From Streptomyces sp. LHD-70 (GTDB lineage Bacteria > Actinomycetota > Actinomycetes > Streptomycetales > Streptomycetaceae), in contig NZ_JAVIFW010000020.1 of NCBI RefSeq assembly GCF_031157275.1, positions 1-64,000 of the forward strand: DNA of 64,000 nucleotides, written 5' to 3'. A program made the translations under genes and the position numbers. This document shows positions 34,961-42,609 of this stretch, piece by piece. The notes below the pieces were generated by a model. It ran no database searches. It was not told the origin of the DNA and saw only the letters and a program-made list of their open reading frames with translations. The first letter of the stretch is position 1. Every line of letters starts with the position of its first letter.

Positions 34961-36247
34961 ATGGATTCCCAGGTGGACACGGCGACACCCCCGCCGACCG
35001 CAGACAGCCCGCCACGCGTCCGCAGAACCGGCCCGGCGCTCGCCGCGCTCTTCCTCGGCACGTTCGTCATGGGCAGCGCCGAACTCGTCGTCGTCGGACT
35101 GCTCAGCCTCATCGCCCGGGACCTGCACGTCTCCGTCGACACGGCCGGCACCCTGGTCACCGCGTACGCCCTCGGCATCTGCGTCGGCGGCCCGCTCCTG
35201 ACCGCCCTCACCATCCGCCACGACCGGCGCACCCTGCTGTGGCTGTCCCTCGCCGGCTACGTGGCCGGGAACCTCCTTGCCGCCCTCGCACCCGGCTTCG
35301 GCGTCCTGCTCGCCGCCCGCGCGGTGACGGGTGCCCTGCAGGGCCTGTTCCTGGGCGTGGCGTTCACAGTGGCCACCCGACTGGTCCCCGCCGCACGCAT
35401 GGGCCGGGCCATCGCCGTGGTCTTCGGCGGCGTCGCCGTCTCCACCGCCCTGGGCGTCCCGCTCGGCACGCTCGCCGGTCAATTTCTCGGCTGGCAGGCC
35501 GCGTTCACCGGGATCTTCGCCCTCGGCGCGCTCGCCCTGGCCGCCACGGTCCTCCTCGTGCCGCCCGTCGACTCCGGTGCCGCACCCGGCGGCCTGCTCG
35601 CCCAGGCCCGGTACGCCTTCGCGCCGCGGGTCCTCGCCGTCCTCGGCGTCGGACTCCTGCTCCTCGGCGGCCAGTTCACGGCGTTCACGTACATCACCCC
35701 GTACCTGGAGGACGTCACCGGCATCTCCGGCGGCCTGATCAGCGCGTTCCTCCTCGCGTACGGGATCGCCACCGCGGCCGGCACCTTCCTCGGCGGGCGC
35801 GCCGCGGACCGCGCCGCCACGGCGACCCTGACCGGCGCGAACCTCGTCCTCGTCGCGGCGCTCGCCGTCCTCCACCTCACCGGCACCGCACCCCTTCCGG
35901 TGGCCCTGGCCCTCGCGGTCTGGGGCCTGGTCGGCTTCGGCCTCGTCCCGTCCCTGCAGTACCGGGTCGGCGAACTCGCGGGCCCCGGCCGCGACCTCGC
36001 GGCGACGCTCCCCGCATCGGCAGTCAACGCGGGGATCGCGGCGGGGGCGCTGGCGGGGGGAGCGGCGGTGTCCCGGGGCGGACCGGAGGACGCGATGCTG
36101 CTCGGCCTGGTGATCTGCGCTGCCGCCCTCCCGGCGACGTGGGGTACGCGGTACCTGAAGCCGCCGCCCACCGGGGCTCGAACCCCGGGCCGACGGCCGC
36201 CCGCGTCCGGGAGGGGGCGGCTCAGCGCGGCGAAGAGGTCACGGTGA
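34961..36247 (+). CDS. MFS exporter, DHA1 type
   Basis: A 428-residue 12-helix transporter: LAALFLGTFVMGSAELVVVGLLSLIARDL, RHDRRTLLWLSLAGYVAGNLLAAL (motif A region) and GVAVSTALGVPLGTLAG (motif C region). AAGAGG precedes ATG 34961. It follows hpaB by 83 bases and may be co-transcribed. The C-terminal tail after WGTRYL overlaps the remnant of an antitoxin gene, so the tail may have changed during rearrangement. Confidence 0.85.
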   Translation: MDSQVDTATPPPTADSPPRVRRTGPALAALFLGTFVMGSAELVVVGLLSLIARDLHVSVDTAGTLVTAYALGICVGGPLLTALTIRHDRRTLLWLSLAGYVAGNLLAALAPGFGVLLAARAVTGALQGLFLGVAFTVATRLVPAARMGRAIAVVFGGVAVSTALGVPLGTLAGQFLGWQAAFTGIFALGALALAATVLLVPPVDSGAAPGGLLAQARYAFAPRVLAVLGVGLLLLGGQFTAFTYITPYLEDVTGISGGLISAFLLAYGIATAAGTFLGGRAADRAATATLTGANLVLVAALAVLHLTGTAPLPVALALAVWGLVGFGLVPSLQYRVGELAGPGRDLAATLPASAVNAGIAAGALAGGAAVSRGGPEDAMLLGLVICAAALPATWGTRYLKPPPTGARTPGRRPPASGRGRLSAAKRSR

Positions 36248-36411
36248 CCCGCAACGGCCGCCCCGTCGCCCGTATCGTCCCCGCTGACCACACCGATGTG
36301 CCCCCCTATCCGACCAGCCCCATCGGTGACATCGACCTGCCCGAGTTCGATCTCGGCGAGCCCATGAGCAATGAGGACATGGACGACATGCTGCGAGGAA
36401 TGGGCCAGTGA
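36181..36411 (+). pseudogene. Antitoxin remnant (Phd/prevent-host-death type)
   Basis: The frame reads RGEEVTVTRNGRPVARIVPAD, the hallmark of Phd-type antitoxins, and ends SNEDMDDMLRGMGQ as in toxin-neutralising tails. The expected start (MxTVxxxEARxxL) is missing: the upstream frame runs into the MFS gene tail without a start codon. A shortened product from GTG 36242 is possible. Its stop overlaps the PIN toxin start (GTGA). Confidence 0.65.
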
Positions 36412-36856
36412 CGTTCCCTGTCGTCATCGCCGACACCAACGCCCTCATCCGCCTGCTCACCCCGCGCGAGACCGGGCACGCCGCCCACAAAGACGCCTTC
36501 AGGCAGATGGCGCACGTCGTCGTCTCCCCTCTGGTGCTGGCAGAGCTTGACCACATCGTCACCGTACGGGCCAATCCCGCAACAGCCCTCGGCTTCACTC
36601 GGTTCATCGAAACTCAGCGCAGCTTGAACCGCTTCACCGTCGCCGACGTCGCCCCTCACCTGTCGACAGCCCTGGCCGTCGCCGAGGGCTACACCGACGC
36701 ACGCAACGGCAACGGCATCGCCTGACGGACGCGATGAACGTGGCCCTGGCCAAGGCCTACCGCACGGACCATCTGTTCACCACGGACAGAGGCTTCCGCA
36801 TCCTCCAGCCCCTGACCGGCCACTCGGCGTTCCGCCTCCTGCCCGAAGACCTCTAG
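36408..36856 (+). pseudogene. PIN-domain toxin with a frameshift
   Basis: GTG 36408 begins MTFPVVIADTNALIRLLTP, the PIN nuclease start with its first Asp, then a Glu in LAELDHIV. The frame stops at 36723-36725 after GNGIA. A neighbouring frame continues LTDAMNVALAKAYRTDHLFTTDRGF, which carries the remaining PIN acids and ends at TAG 36854-36856. A single indel near 36722 therefore broke the toxin. Loss of both the antitoxin start and the toxin C-terminus fits decay of the module. Confidence 0.78.
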
Positions 36857-37802
36857 GCTGCCCCAACGGCGGTGAAGTCGGCCTCGTGTCGCGCAGGAGC
36901 CTGCGTACTCGCTCGCCGAAGGCCACCTCCCGGATCTCGACGGGCAGTGAACGGGCCAGGGCGGGCGGCTCCGCGCGGCGGAGGGTTTCCTGGACGAGGT
37001 GGGTGAACGTGGCCTCGGCGGACGCGAGTTGGGCGTGCGGGAACATCTCCCGCAAGCGGTGGTGGAGCACTCCCGGCGGCGCGCCGGTGAGGACCGCGCA
37101 GACACCCCGCTCCGTGACGGCGACCAGCGCCGGGCCCAGGGACGTCGCGCCGACCGCGGCGCTGATCACCGTGGCACGGCCGCCGTCGCGGAAGGTCCGT
37201 GGCGTCATGCCGAGGATCTCGGTCGCCGCCGCGTAGAAGTGGCCGTTGGAGTTGAAGCCGGAGCTGTAGATCGCGTCCGACACCCGCCCCGCGCCGGCCA
37301 GTTCGCGGCGGACGCGGCGCGCGCGGCCCGCCGCCAGGTAGGCGTGCGGGGTGACGCCCGTGAACGCCTTGAACATCCGGTGGAAGTGGAACCGGCTGTA
37401 CCCCACCGCGCGGGCCAGCTCGTCCAGGCCCGGCGGCTCGTCCGCCGTGTCCATCAGGAGGCACGCCCGGCCCACCGCCGCCGCGAACTCGCCGCCCCCC
37501 TCCGGCTCGTCGGGGCGGCAGCGCAGGCAGGGCCGGTAGCCGGCCGCCCGCGCCTGGGCCGGCGACGGGAAGAACGCGACGTTCTCCCGCCGCGCGAGCC
37601 GCACCGCGCACGACGGCCTGCTGTACACGCCGGTGGTGCGCACGACGTAGCAGAACTCCCCGTCCGCCCGCGCGTCCCGCCGCTGCACCGCGAGCCAGCG
37701 CTCCGCGTCGGTGGCGTACGGGGACGGGGTCGGGGACGGGGACGGGGTCGGGGACGGGGTCGGTGTCGGGGGCGGTGTCTGGGCCGGGGCCGGGGCCGTC
37801 AA
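36777..37802 (-). CDS. Ada-like regulator lacking the methyltransferase active site
   Basis: A 341-residue Ada homologue. The metal-binding domain shows FCYVVRTTGVYSRPSCAVRLARR and RAAGYRPCLRCRPDEP. The AraC-type helix-turn-helix shows LDELARAVGYSRFHFHRMFKAFTGVTP. The MGMT N-lobe reaches EIREVAFGERVRRLLRD, but homology stops at about 36880. The expected PCHRV domain is gone, and the frame runs on antisense to the toxin pseudogene. It could still sense phosphotriester methylation and bind DNA. TTG 37802 overlaps the ligase stop (TTGA) with GGAG upstream. The N-terminus has a PTPSP repeat. Confidence 0.75.
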   Translation of the reverse strand: MTAPAPAQTPPPTPTPSPTPSPSPTPSPYATDAERWLAVQRRDARADGEFCYVVRTTGVYSRPSCAVRLARRENVAFFPSPAQARAAGYRPCLRCRPDEPEGGGEFAAAVGRACLLMDTADEPPGLDELARAVGYSRFHFHRMFKAFTGVTPHAYLAAGRARRVRRELAGAGRVSDAIYSSGFNSNGHFYAAATEILGMTPRTFRDGGRATVISAAVGATSLGPALVAVTERGVCAVLTGAPPGVLHHRLREMFPHAQLASAEATFTHLVQETLRRAEPPALARSLPVEIREVAFGERVRRLLRDTRPTSPPLGQPRGLRAGGGTPSGRSGAGGCGSLCPW

Positions 37803-39205
37803 CTCTCCGCGCCCCCGTCGACCGGAGCGGCCGGACCGGCGGCCGGAAGGAGCAGCCGGCCGCGGTCGCGCACCGTCTTCCCGCTCGCCGTGCGCGGCAG
37901 TTCCGGCACCAGGTGGTAGCGGTCCGGGGAGCCGGCGTCGCCGAGGAAACGGCGGCACCAGGAGCGCAGTTCACGCAGGTCGAGCCGGTCGAGCGGGCCG
38001 GCCACGTGCGCCTCGATGGGGTCGAGCCCGAGCACCACCGCGTCCGTGACGTGCTCGTGCGCCCGCAGTACCGTCTCGATCTCCAGGAGGTCCACGAAGC
38101 CGCCGGCGAGCGCGGGCCGCGCCGAGCCGTGCAGCCGGCCGTGCAGCCTGAGCACTCCCGTCGCCGGGTCCACGGACGCCAGGTCACGGGTGCCCATCCA
38201 TCCCCCGGACCACGGCTCGTCCTCGTACAGGTAGGGAGACTGCGGTACGTGCACCTCAAGGACCCCGCCGACGACCCGGGTGCGCACCCCGGGCACCGGC
38301 ACGCCCACGCTGGGGGTGCCGTACCTGCCGGTGAGGTCGGTGGCGAGGATGCCGGTCTCGGTGGTGCCGTACGCCTGCCCGATCGCCACTCCGTAGCGGT
38401 CGCGGAACGTGCGGGCGGTCGCGGGGGAGAGGGTGTCGCCGCCGGACACGGCGACCCGCAGCCGGGGAAGGGAGAGGCCGGGTTCCGCCGTGGCGAGCCA
38501 GTCGAAGTGCCAGGGGTTGCCGATCAGCACATCGGCGCCTGCGGCGGCCGCGGCCACCGCACGCGGGCTCTGTGCCGCCGGGAACACGAGGGTCGCCGCC
38601 GTGTCCAGGGCGTGCAGCACGCCGCCGATCAGCCCGAACGAGTGCGATACCGGCTCCAGGACGGCGACCCGTTCGCCGGGCCGCGGCATGCCGTCCAGGC
38701 CGCGCAGCCGGTCGAGTTCGGCAAGGAGTGACTCCGAGTACCTGCCGACCGCCTTGGGCCGGCCGGTCGTACCGGACGAGAACTGCACCACGCAGTGCCC
38801 GGTCCGCGCCCGGCGCCCGCCGGGCAGCCGCCGCACCAGCACCTCGCACTCGTCGACGAACACCCCGCGCGCCTCGGAAGGACCCCGCAGCGTGACCTGG
38901 AACCGGGGTGCGGCCCGCTCCAGGAGCGCCGCCTGTTCGCGGGCGTCCAGCTGCGGGTCGAGCAGGATGACCTGCGCGCCCAGCGACCAGAGCCCGAAGA
39001 CCACCCACAGCTGGGTGAAGCTGGGTGAGCCGTGCAGCGCCACGGTGTCGCCCGCCCGGATGCCGTGACCGTGCAGTACCTCCGCCTGCCAGGCGCTCTG
39101 CCGGCGCAGGTCGGCGAAGCTGATGTCGCCGTGTCCGCTCGCCCATGTCTCGTCGTGGCCGCCGTGCGCGAGCAACTCGGCGCCCCACCAGGACCGTTCA
39201 CCCAT
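37799..39205 (-). CDS. AMP-forming adenylating ligase (aryl-acid type)
   Basis: A 468-residue ANL enzyme, shorter than typical acyl-CoA synthetases. VVQFSSGTTGRPKAV is the P-loop (about 148-162) and GQAYGTTETG the adenylate motif. The hinge region is GWMGTRDLASVDPATGVLRLHGR, and the catalytic Lys is in LPRTASGKTVRD. It lies 69 bases downstream of the GriH-like gene on the same strand, so it probably activates 3-amino-4-hydroxybenzoate or a derivative. No carrier protein was found in the window, so the acceptor may be CoA or an amine. GGGGAGA precedes ATG 39205. Confidence 0.82.
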   Translation of the reverse strand: MGERSWWGAELLAHGGHDETWASGHGDISFADLRRQSAWQAEVLHGHGIRAGDTVALHGSPSFTQLWVVFGLWSLGAQVILLDPQLDAREQAALLERAAPRFQVTLRGPSEARGVFVDECEVLVRRLPGGRRARTGHCVVQFSSGTTGRPKAVGRYSESLLAELDRLRGLDGMPRPGERVAVLEPVSHSFGLIGGVLHALDTAATLVFPAAQSPRAVAAAAAGADVLIGNPWHFDWLATAEPGLSLPRLRVAVSGGDTLSPATARTFRDRYGVAIGQAYGTTETGILATDLTGRYGTPSVGVPVPGVRTRVVGGVLEVHVPQSPYLYEDEPWSGGWMGTRDLASVDPATGVLRLHGRLHGSARPALAGGFVDLLEIETVLRAHEHVTDAVVLGLDPIEAHVAGPLDRLDLRELRSWCRRFLGDAGSPDRYHLVPELPRTASGKTVRDRGRLLLPAAGPAAPVDGGAES

Positions 39206-39274
39206 CGTCTCCCCGACCGCCGCCCCGGTGGCCGGGCCCTTGTTACGGCAGGGCCCGGCCGCTGTCCTGCCGTA

Positions 39275-40378
39275 CTACTTCTCGACGCAGAACTCGCCCA
39301 CCGGCCAGCCGACGTGCCGCTTGTCGGTGGCGACGTAGCCGAGCAGCTGGTCGCCCTTCTTCAGTTCGGTGGTGTTCAGGACGGCGGCGCCGGGGCCGAG
39401 GACACGGACGTGCCAGTCGTCCTGGACGATCAGGTTGACCTCGACGCCCTCCTCGGAGACCGCCTTGATGCCGAGCAGCGGGCGGGACTCCAGCTTGATC
39501 CGGCCGACGACGATGCGCCGGGTGCGGCCGTCGGCGCCGACCGCGAGCACGGCGCTGCCGGCCTTCAGCTCGCTCAGATAGTTGGTGCGGTTGTCCGCGC
39601 CGAGCACATAGGAGTGCAGCGCACCGGCGTTGATGCGGAACGGCCGCGTCGGCATGTACGGCAGCGGGTGCGTCTCGCTCACGCACAGCACGAAGCCGTG
39701 CGAATACGAGCCGACGAGCATGCCCTCGTCCTTCTCGAAGTGGGTGCAGGTGTCGATGCACACCCGGTCGCCGAGGCCGAGGTGCTCGATCGACTGGACG
39801 GTCAGCTTCGACAGGTTCAGGTCCGGGGTCTTGGTGCGCAGCATCTCGACCACGGCGAACACGTCGTTGGCGGTCTTGGGCGCGATGAGCACGCCCTCCG
39901 AGCCCTTCTCCAGGACGTCGACGATGATCTGCGCCTCTTCGAGGTCGGCGGCCTCACAGATCAGCTGCCCGGGGGAGCTGTCCGCGGCGGCGATGACGAT
40001 CTCCAGCGGGATCTTCGTCGGGTCCTTGAACCGCACCACTGTGTACGGCAGTTCGCGGGCCGCCTCGCAGGCCAGCTTCAGGGTCGGGTCGTCGACGACG
40101 TCGACCAGGGCGGCGGTGTCCTGCTCGCCGCCGCGGTGCCGGGCCTCCAGGGTGCCGAGGCCGTCGAGGTCGGCTATCTCCCGCAGCACGATCAGGTCGT
40201 CGGCGCCCTCGGCCTTCACACCGGGGGCGAGGACGCGCTTGACGGTGTTGGGGAGGGTCGCGAGGCGCTCCGGGTCGCTGTCGACGATGGCATCGACGCG
40301 CGCGTGGATCGCCGCGTCGACGACGGCCTCGCGCTGCTCGGCGGACACGGTACGGATGTCGATCCAGGCAAACTTCAC
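39275..40378 (-). CDS. griH: DHQ synthase II-like enzyme for 3,4-AHBA (GriH/CreH)
   Basis: A 367-residue member of the archaeal-type 3-dehydroquinate synthase family. It shows MKFAWIDIRTV, AAADSSPGQLICEAADLEEAQIIVDVLEKGSEGVL, and the C-terminal VLGPGAAVLNTTELKKGDQLLGYVA. In actinomycetes GriH homologues convert the GriI product into 3-amino-4-hydroxybenzoate. GTG 40378 overlaps the aldolase stop by four bases, the usual griI-griH arrangement. A primary shikimate role is unlikely because Streptomyces use the other type of DHQ synthase. Confidence 0.9.
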   Translation of the reverse strand: MKFAWIDIRTVSAEQREAVVDAAIHARVDAIVDSDPERLATLPNTVKRVLAPGVKAEGADDLIVLREIADLDGLGTLEARHRGGEQDTAALVDVVDDPTLKLACEAARELPYTVVRFKDPTKIPLEIVIAAADSSPGQLICEAADLEEAQIIVDVLEKGSEGVLIAPKTANDVFAVVEMLRTKTPDLNLSKLTVQSIEHLGLGDRVCIDTCTHFEKDEGMLVGSYSHGFVLCVSETHPLPYMPTRPFRINAGALHSYVLGADNRTNYLSELKAGSAVLAVGADGRTRRIVVGRIKLESRPLLGIKAVSEEGVEVNLIVQDDWHVRVLGPGAAVLNTTELKKGDQLLGYVATDKRHVGWPVGEFCVEK

Positions 40379-41187
40379 AATGCACCTGCCATTTCGGGTC
40401 GCGGGGTCGGCACCGGTGGAATCTGGTGGTGAATGAGCTGGGTCAGTTCGCGGACCGCCTTCTCGGGGGACGGGCTGGTGAACACCCGCCGTCCGACGGC
40501 GAGTCCGCTGCAGCCGACGTCGAGTGCCGTCGCTGCGAAGTCCAGGAGACTCTGGTCCGTGCCCCCACCGCCGGCGACGACGATGGGCAGCGGCGACGCG
40601 GCCACCACCTCCGCCATCCGCTCGGGCGGGCTGGCGAGCACGGTCTTGACGATGTCGACCCCGAGGTCCGCCGCGATGTTCGCGACATGCGCGAGCAGAG
40701 TCGGGTCGGCGGGGTCGCTCACCCGCGGTCCGCGCGGGTAGATCATGGCCATCAGCGGGATGCCGAAGCGGTCGCAGGCCGACGCCACCGTTCCGAGGTC
40801 GGTGAGCTGGGCCGCCTCCGTGTCGGAGCCGATGTTGACGTGCACGCTGACGGCGTCGGCGCCGAGCCGCACCGCCTCCTCCACGTCGCCGACGAGGACC
40901 TTGGCGTTGGTGTCGGGGGCGTGCGACGTGCTGGCGCTCAGGTGCACCACCAGGGAGCAGTGCGCCATCAGATGCGGCGGGATCATACGGGCCCTGCCCT
41001 TGTGCACGACGATTCCGTCGGCGCCGCCCGCCGCGATGTCCGTCACGAGTTCGGCGAACCCGGCGGCGCTCGCGACCGGGCCGTCGGAGACGGAGTGGTC
41101 GAGCGGGACGAACAGGAAGCGGCCGTCTCCCGGCCGGGACAGTCTTGCGAGGCGCACCGATTTACCGGTGAGCGGCATGCTCGACAT
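40375..41187 (-). CDS. griI: Fructose-bisphosphate-aldolase-like enzyme for 3,4-AHBA (GriI/CreI)
   Basis: A 270-residue DhnA-class aldolase: FLFVPLDHSVSDGP, VHVNIGSDTEAAQL, AMIYPRGP, and DIVKT with the Schiff-base Lys, then VVAGGGGTD and GCSGLAVGRRVF. GriI condenses aspartate semialdehyde with dihydroxyacetone phosphate on the way to 3-amino-4-hydroxybenzoate. ATG 41187 is preferred over GTG 41193 because AAGAGG then has a normal spacing of about 8 bases. It is coupled to griH and preceded by a 16-codon small frame with its own ribosome binding site. Confidence 0.9.
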   Translation of the reverse strand: MSSMPLTGKSVRLARLSRPGDGRFLFVPLDHSVSDGPVASAAGFAELVTDIAAGGADGIVVHKGRARMIPPHLMAHCSLVVHLSASTSHAPDTNAKVLVGDVEEAVRLGADAVSVHVNIGSDTEAAQLTDLGTVASACDRFGIPLMAMIYPRGPRVSDPADPTLLAHVANIAADLGVDIVKTVLASPPERMAEVVAASPLPIVVAGGGGTDQSLLDFAATALDVGCSGLAVGRRVFTSPSPEKAVRELTQLIHHQIPPVPTPRPEMAGAL

Positions 41188-41325
41188 GGACACACCTCTT
41201 CGTTGTGGTCAAAGAGATCGGACGGGACTCCGCCCGTGCTGAACCATGGCAGCGGCCACTGAAGAATCGAGCCAAGGCGGTGTCGTCGCCCCGTGTGTGT
41301 GGTGGTGTCGGTGCCCGCGCTGCGG

Positions 41326-41376
41326 TCAGGGCCAGTCGATGTCGCCGGGTCCGTCGGTGAAGCTGCGTGCGCGCAT
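41326..41376 (-). CDS. Possible 16-residue leader peptide ahead of griI
   Basis: A short frame encodes MRARSFTDGPGDIDWP and then TGA. GGGAGAC lies 4-5 bases before its ATG, a better ribosome binding site than many real genes here. It ends about 140 bases before griI on the same strand. It could be a regulatory leader peptide or, less likely, a precursor peptide for the ATP-grasp enzymes. It could also be chance. Confidence 0.35.
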   Translation of the reverse strand: MRARSFTDGPGDIDWP

Positions 41377-41480
41377 GGGTGTCTCCCAACAGAAGGTCCC
41401 CGCGGCGGGGACGCCATGAGTGGTCGATCAGGGCCTCGGCCCGGCGTGTGCCATCAATCTAGATCGCGCCGAACGGGTGA

Positions 41481-41700
41481 GGCAAGGTCACTTGCCAAGA
41501 CTTGCCAATTCTCTTACATGCGGCGCGGGTGCGGCGCTTGACGTTCTCGTAGCAGGGAATTGTCATACAGAGCTGGGGAGTTGGGCTGCGTGCAGGCGTC
41601 CCACAGGTGCGGTGAGGTGGCGTTTTCGGTCGCCACCCAGGCAGCCCACGGTTAAGTAGAGGCAAGAGGATTTGCCAATCGATGTTGACTCTCTTGGCAA
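41481..41700. promoter_or_regulatory. Control region with repeated GGCAAG-N5-TTGCCAA sites
   Basis: The 600-base gap between the divergent griI and PhyH genes holds two related inverted elements, GGCAAG-N5-TTGCCAA, at 41481-41498 and 41661-41678. A second TTGCCAA lies at 41502-41508, 10 bases after the first, and TTGGCAA lies at 41694-41700. TTACAT (41514-41519) just after the first cluster could be a -10 for the PhyH operon. The pattern suggests a dedicated regulator binding at least twice. No other gene was seen in the gap besides the small leader frame. Confidence 0.55.
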
Positions 41701-41787
41701 CGGCGTGCCACGCTCCTGGCACCGGACCGCTCGATCGAGCCGCACCCTCCGGTCACCACTCAGCCATGAAGAACGGAGCTCCCACCC

Positions 41788-42597
41788 GTGTCCGTGCAGA
41801 CGATCTACGCACCCCCGCACTCCCCTGAGCTGGACGACGAACAGGTCGCCGGGTTCGAGCGGTCCGGATACCTCGTGTTGCCCGGGTTCCTCCCCGACGA
41901 CCTGGTGGACCGGGTCAAGCCGGAGGTCGACCTCTGGGTCGACAGCGGCCTGCGCGCCCAGACCATCGCGTCCGTACTCGACCCCGACACCCACGGGGTC
42001 CCGACCCTCATGGAACTCGACCTGCCCGCCCACGGCGAACTGCTCGCCCACGCACCGCTGTTGCGGGCCATCGGCAGGCTCATCGGCCCGCGCTTCGTGC
42101 ACCACCACATGCACAGCGACCGGCACGCCCCCGACCTCCCCGGCAAGGCCTGGCACCACGACTACGAGCAGCGCGTCCAGTCCCACCGCACCCACGGCAT
42201 GATCCACGCCCTGCACTACCTCGACGGCATAGCCCCCGACATGGCCGGCCTCGCCGTGCTCCCCGGCTCGCACCTGGAGGTCGCCGAGAAGTCCGCGCGC
42301 GCTCACCTCGGCACCGACGTGCTGCCCGGCGAGGTGTTCATCGAGGACCTGCCGCCCGGCTCGACCGTGCTGCTGCACTCGGCCCTGTTCCACACCCGCC
42401 GCGCCAAGCCCGAACACCCCGGCCGCCCGCGCTACTTCGTCGACGCCTCCTACTGCCAGACCGGCACGCTCTGGCCGCCGGTCAAGCCGTACTGGCGGGA
42501 CATGCTGAGCCGCGGCAGGCAGCGCGGACTCGGCGGCACCGACTGGCCCGAGCTCTTCGCCGAGGAGCACTTCAGCGACTACACCAAGCCCGAGTAA
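41788..42597 (+). CDS. PhyH-type Fe(II)/2-oxoglutarate dioxygenase
   Basis: A 269-residue phytanoyl-CoA dioxygenase-like protein. Iron ligands are His123-x-Asp125 (WHHDYEQ) and His202 (LFHTRRAK), and Arg213 or Arg215 would bind 2-oxoglutarate. The intact HxD argues for a hydroxylase and against a halogenase. Its first position in a long plus-strand operon suggests hydroxylation of an early amino-acid or polyol-like building block. GTG 41788 has GGAG about 9 bases upstream. Confidence 0.85.
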   Translation: MSVQTIYAPPHSPELDDEQVAGFERSGYLVLPGFLPDDLVDRVKPEVDLWVDSGLRAQTIASVLDPDTHGVPTLMELDLPAHGELLAHAPLLRAIGRLIGPRFVHHHMHSDRHAPDLPGKAWHHDYEQRVQSHRTHGMIHALHYLDGIAPDMAGLAVLPGSHLEVAEKSARAHLGTDVLPGEVFIEDLPPGSTVLLHSALFHTRRAKPEHPGRPRYFVDASYCQTGTLWPPVKPYWRDMLSRGRQRGLGGTDWPELFAEEHFSDYTKPE

Positions 42598-42609
42598 GGG
42601 GGCGGACAG

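Noticed and set aside
41788..42597. Possible Fe(II)-dependent halogenase
   Set aside because: The HxD triad is complete (His123, Asp125, His202). Halogenases replace the Asp by Gly or Ala.
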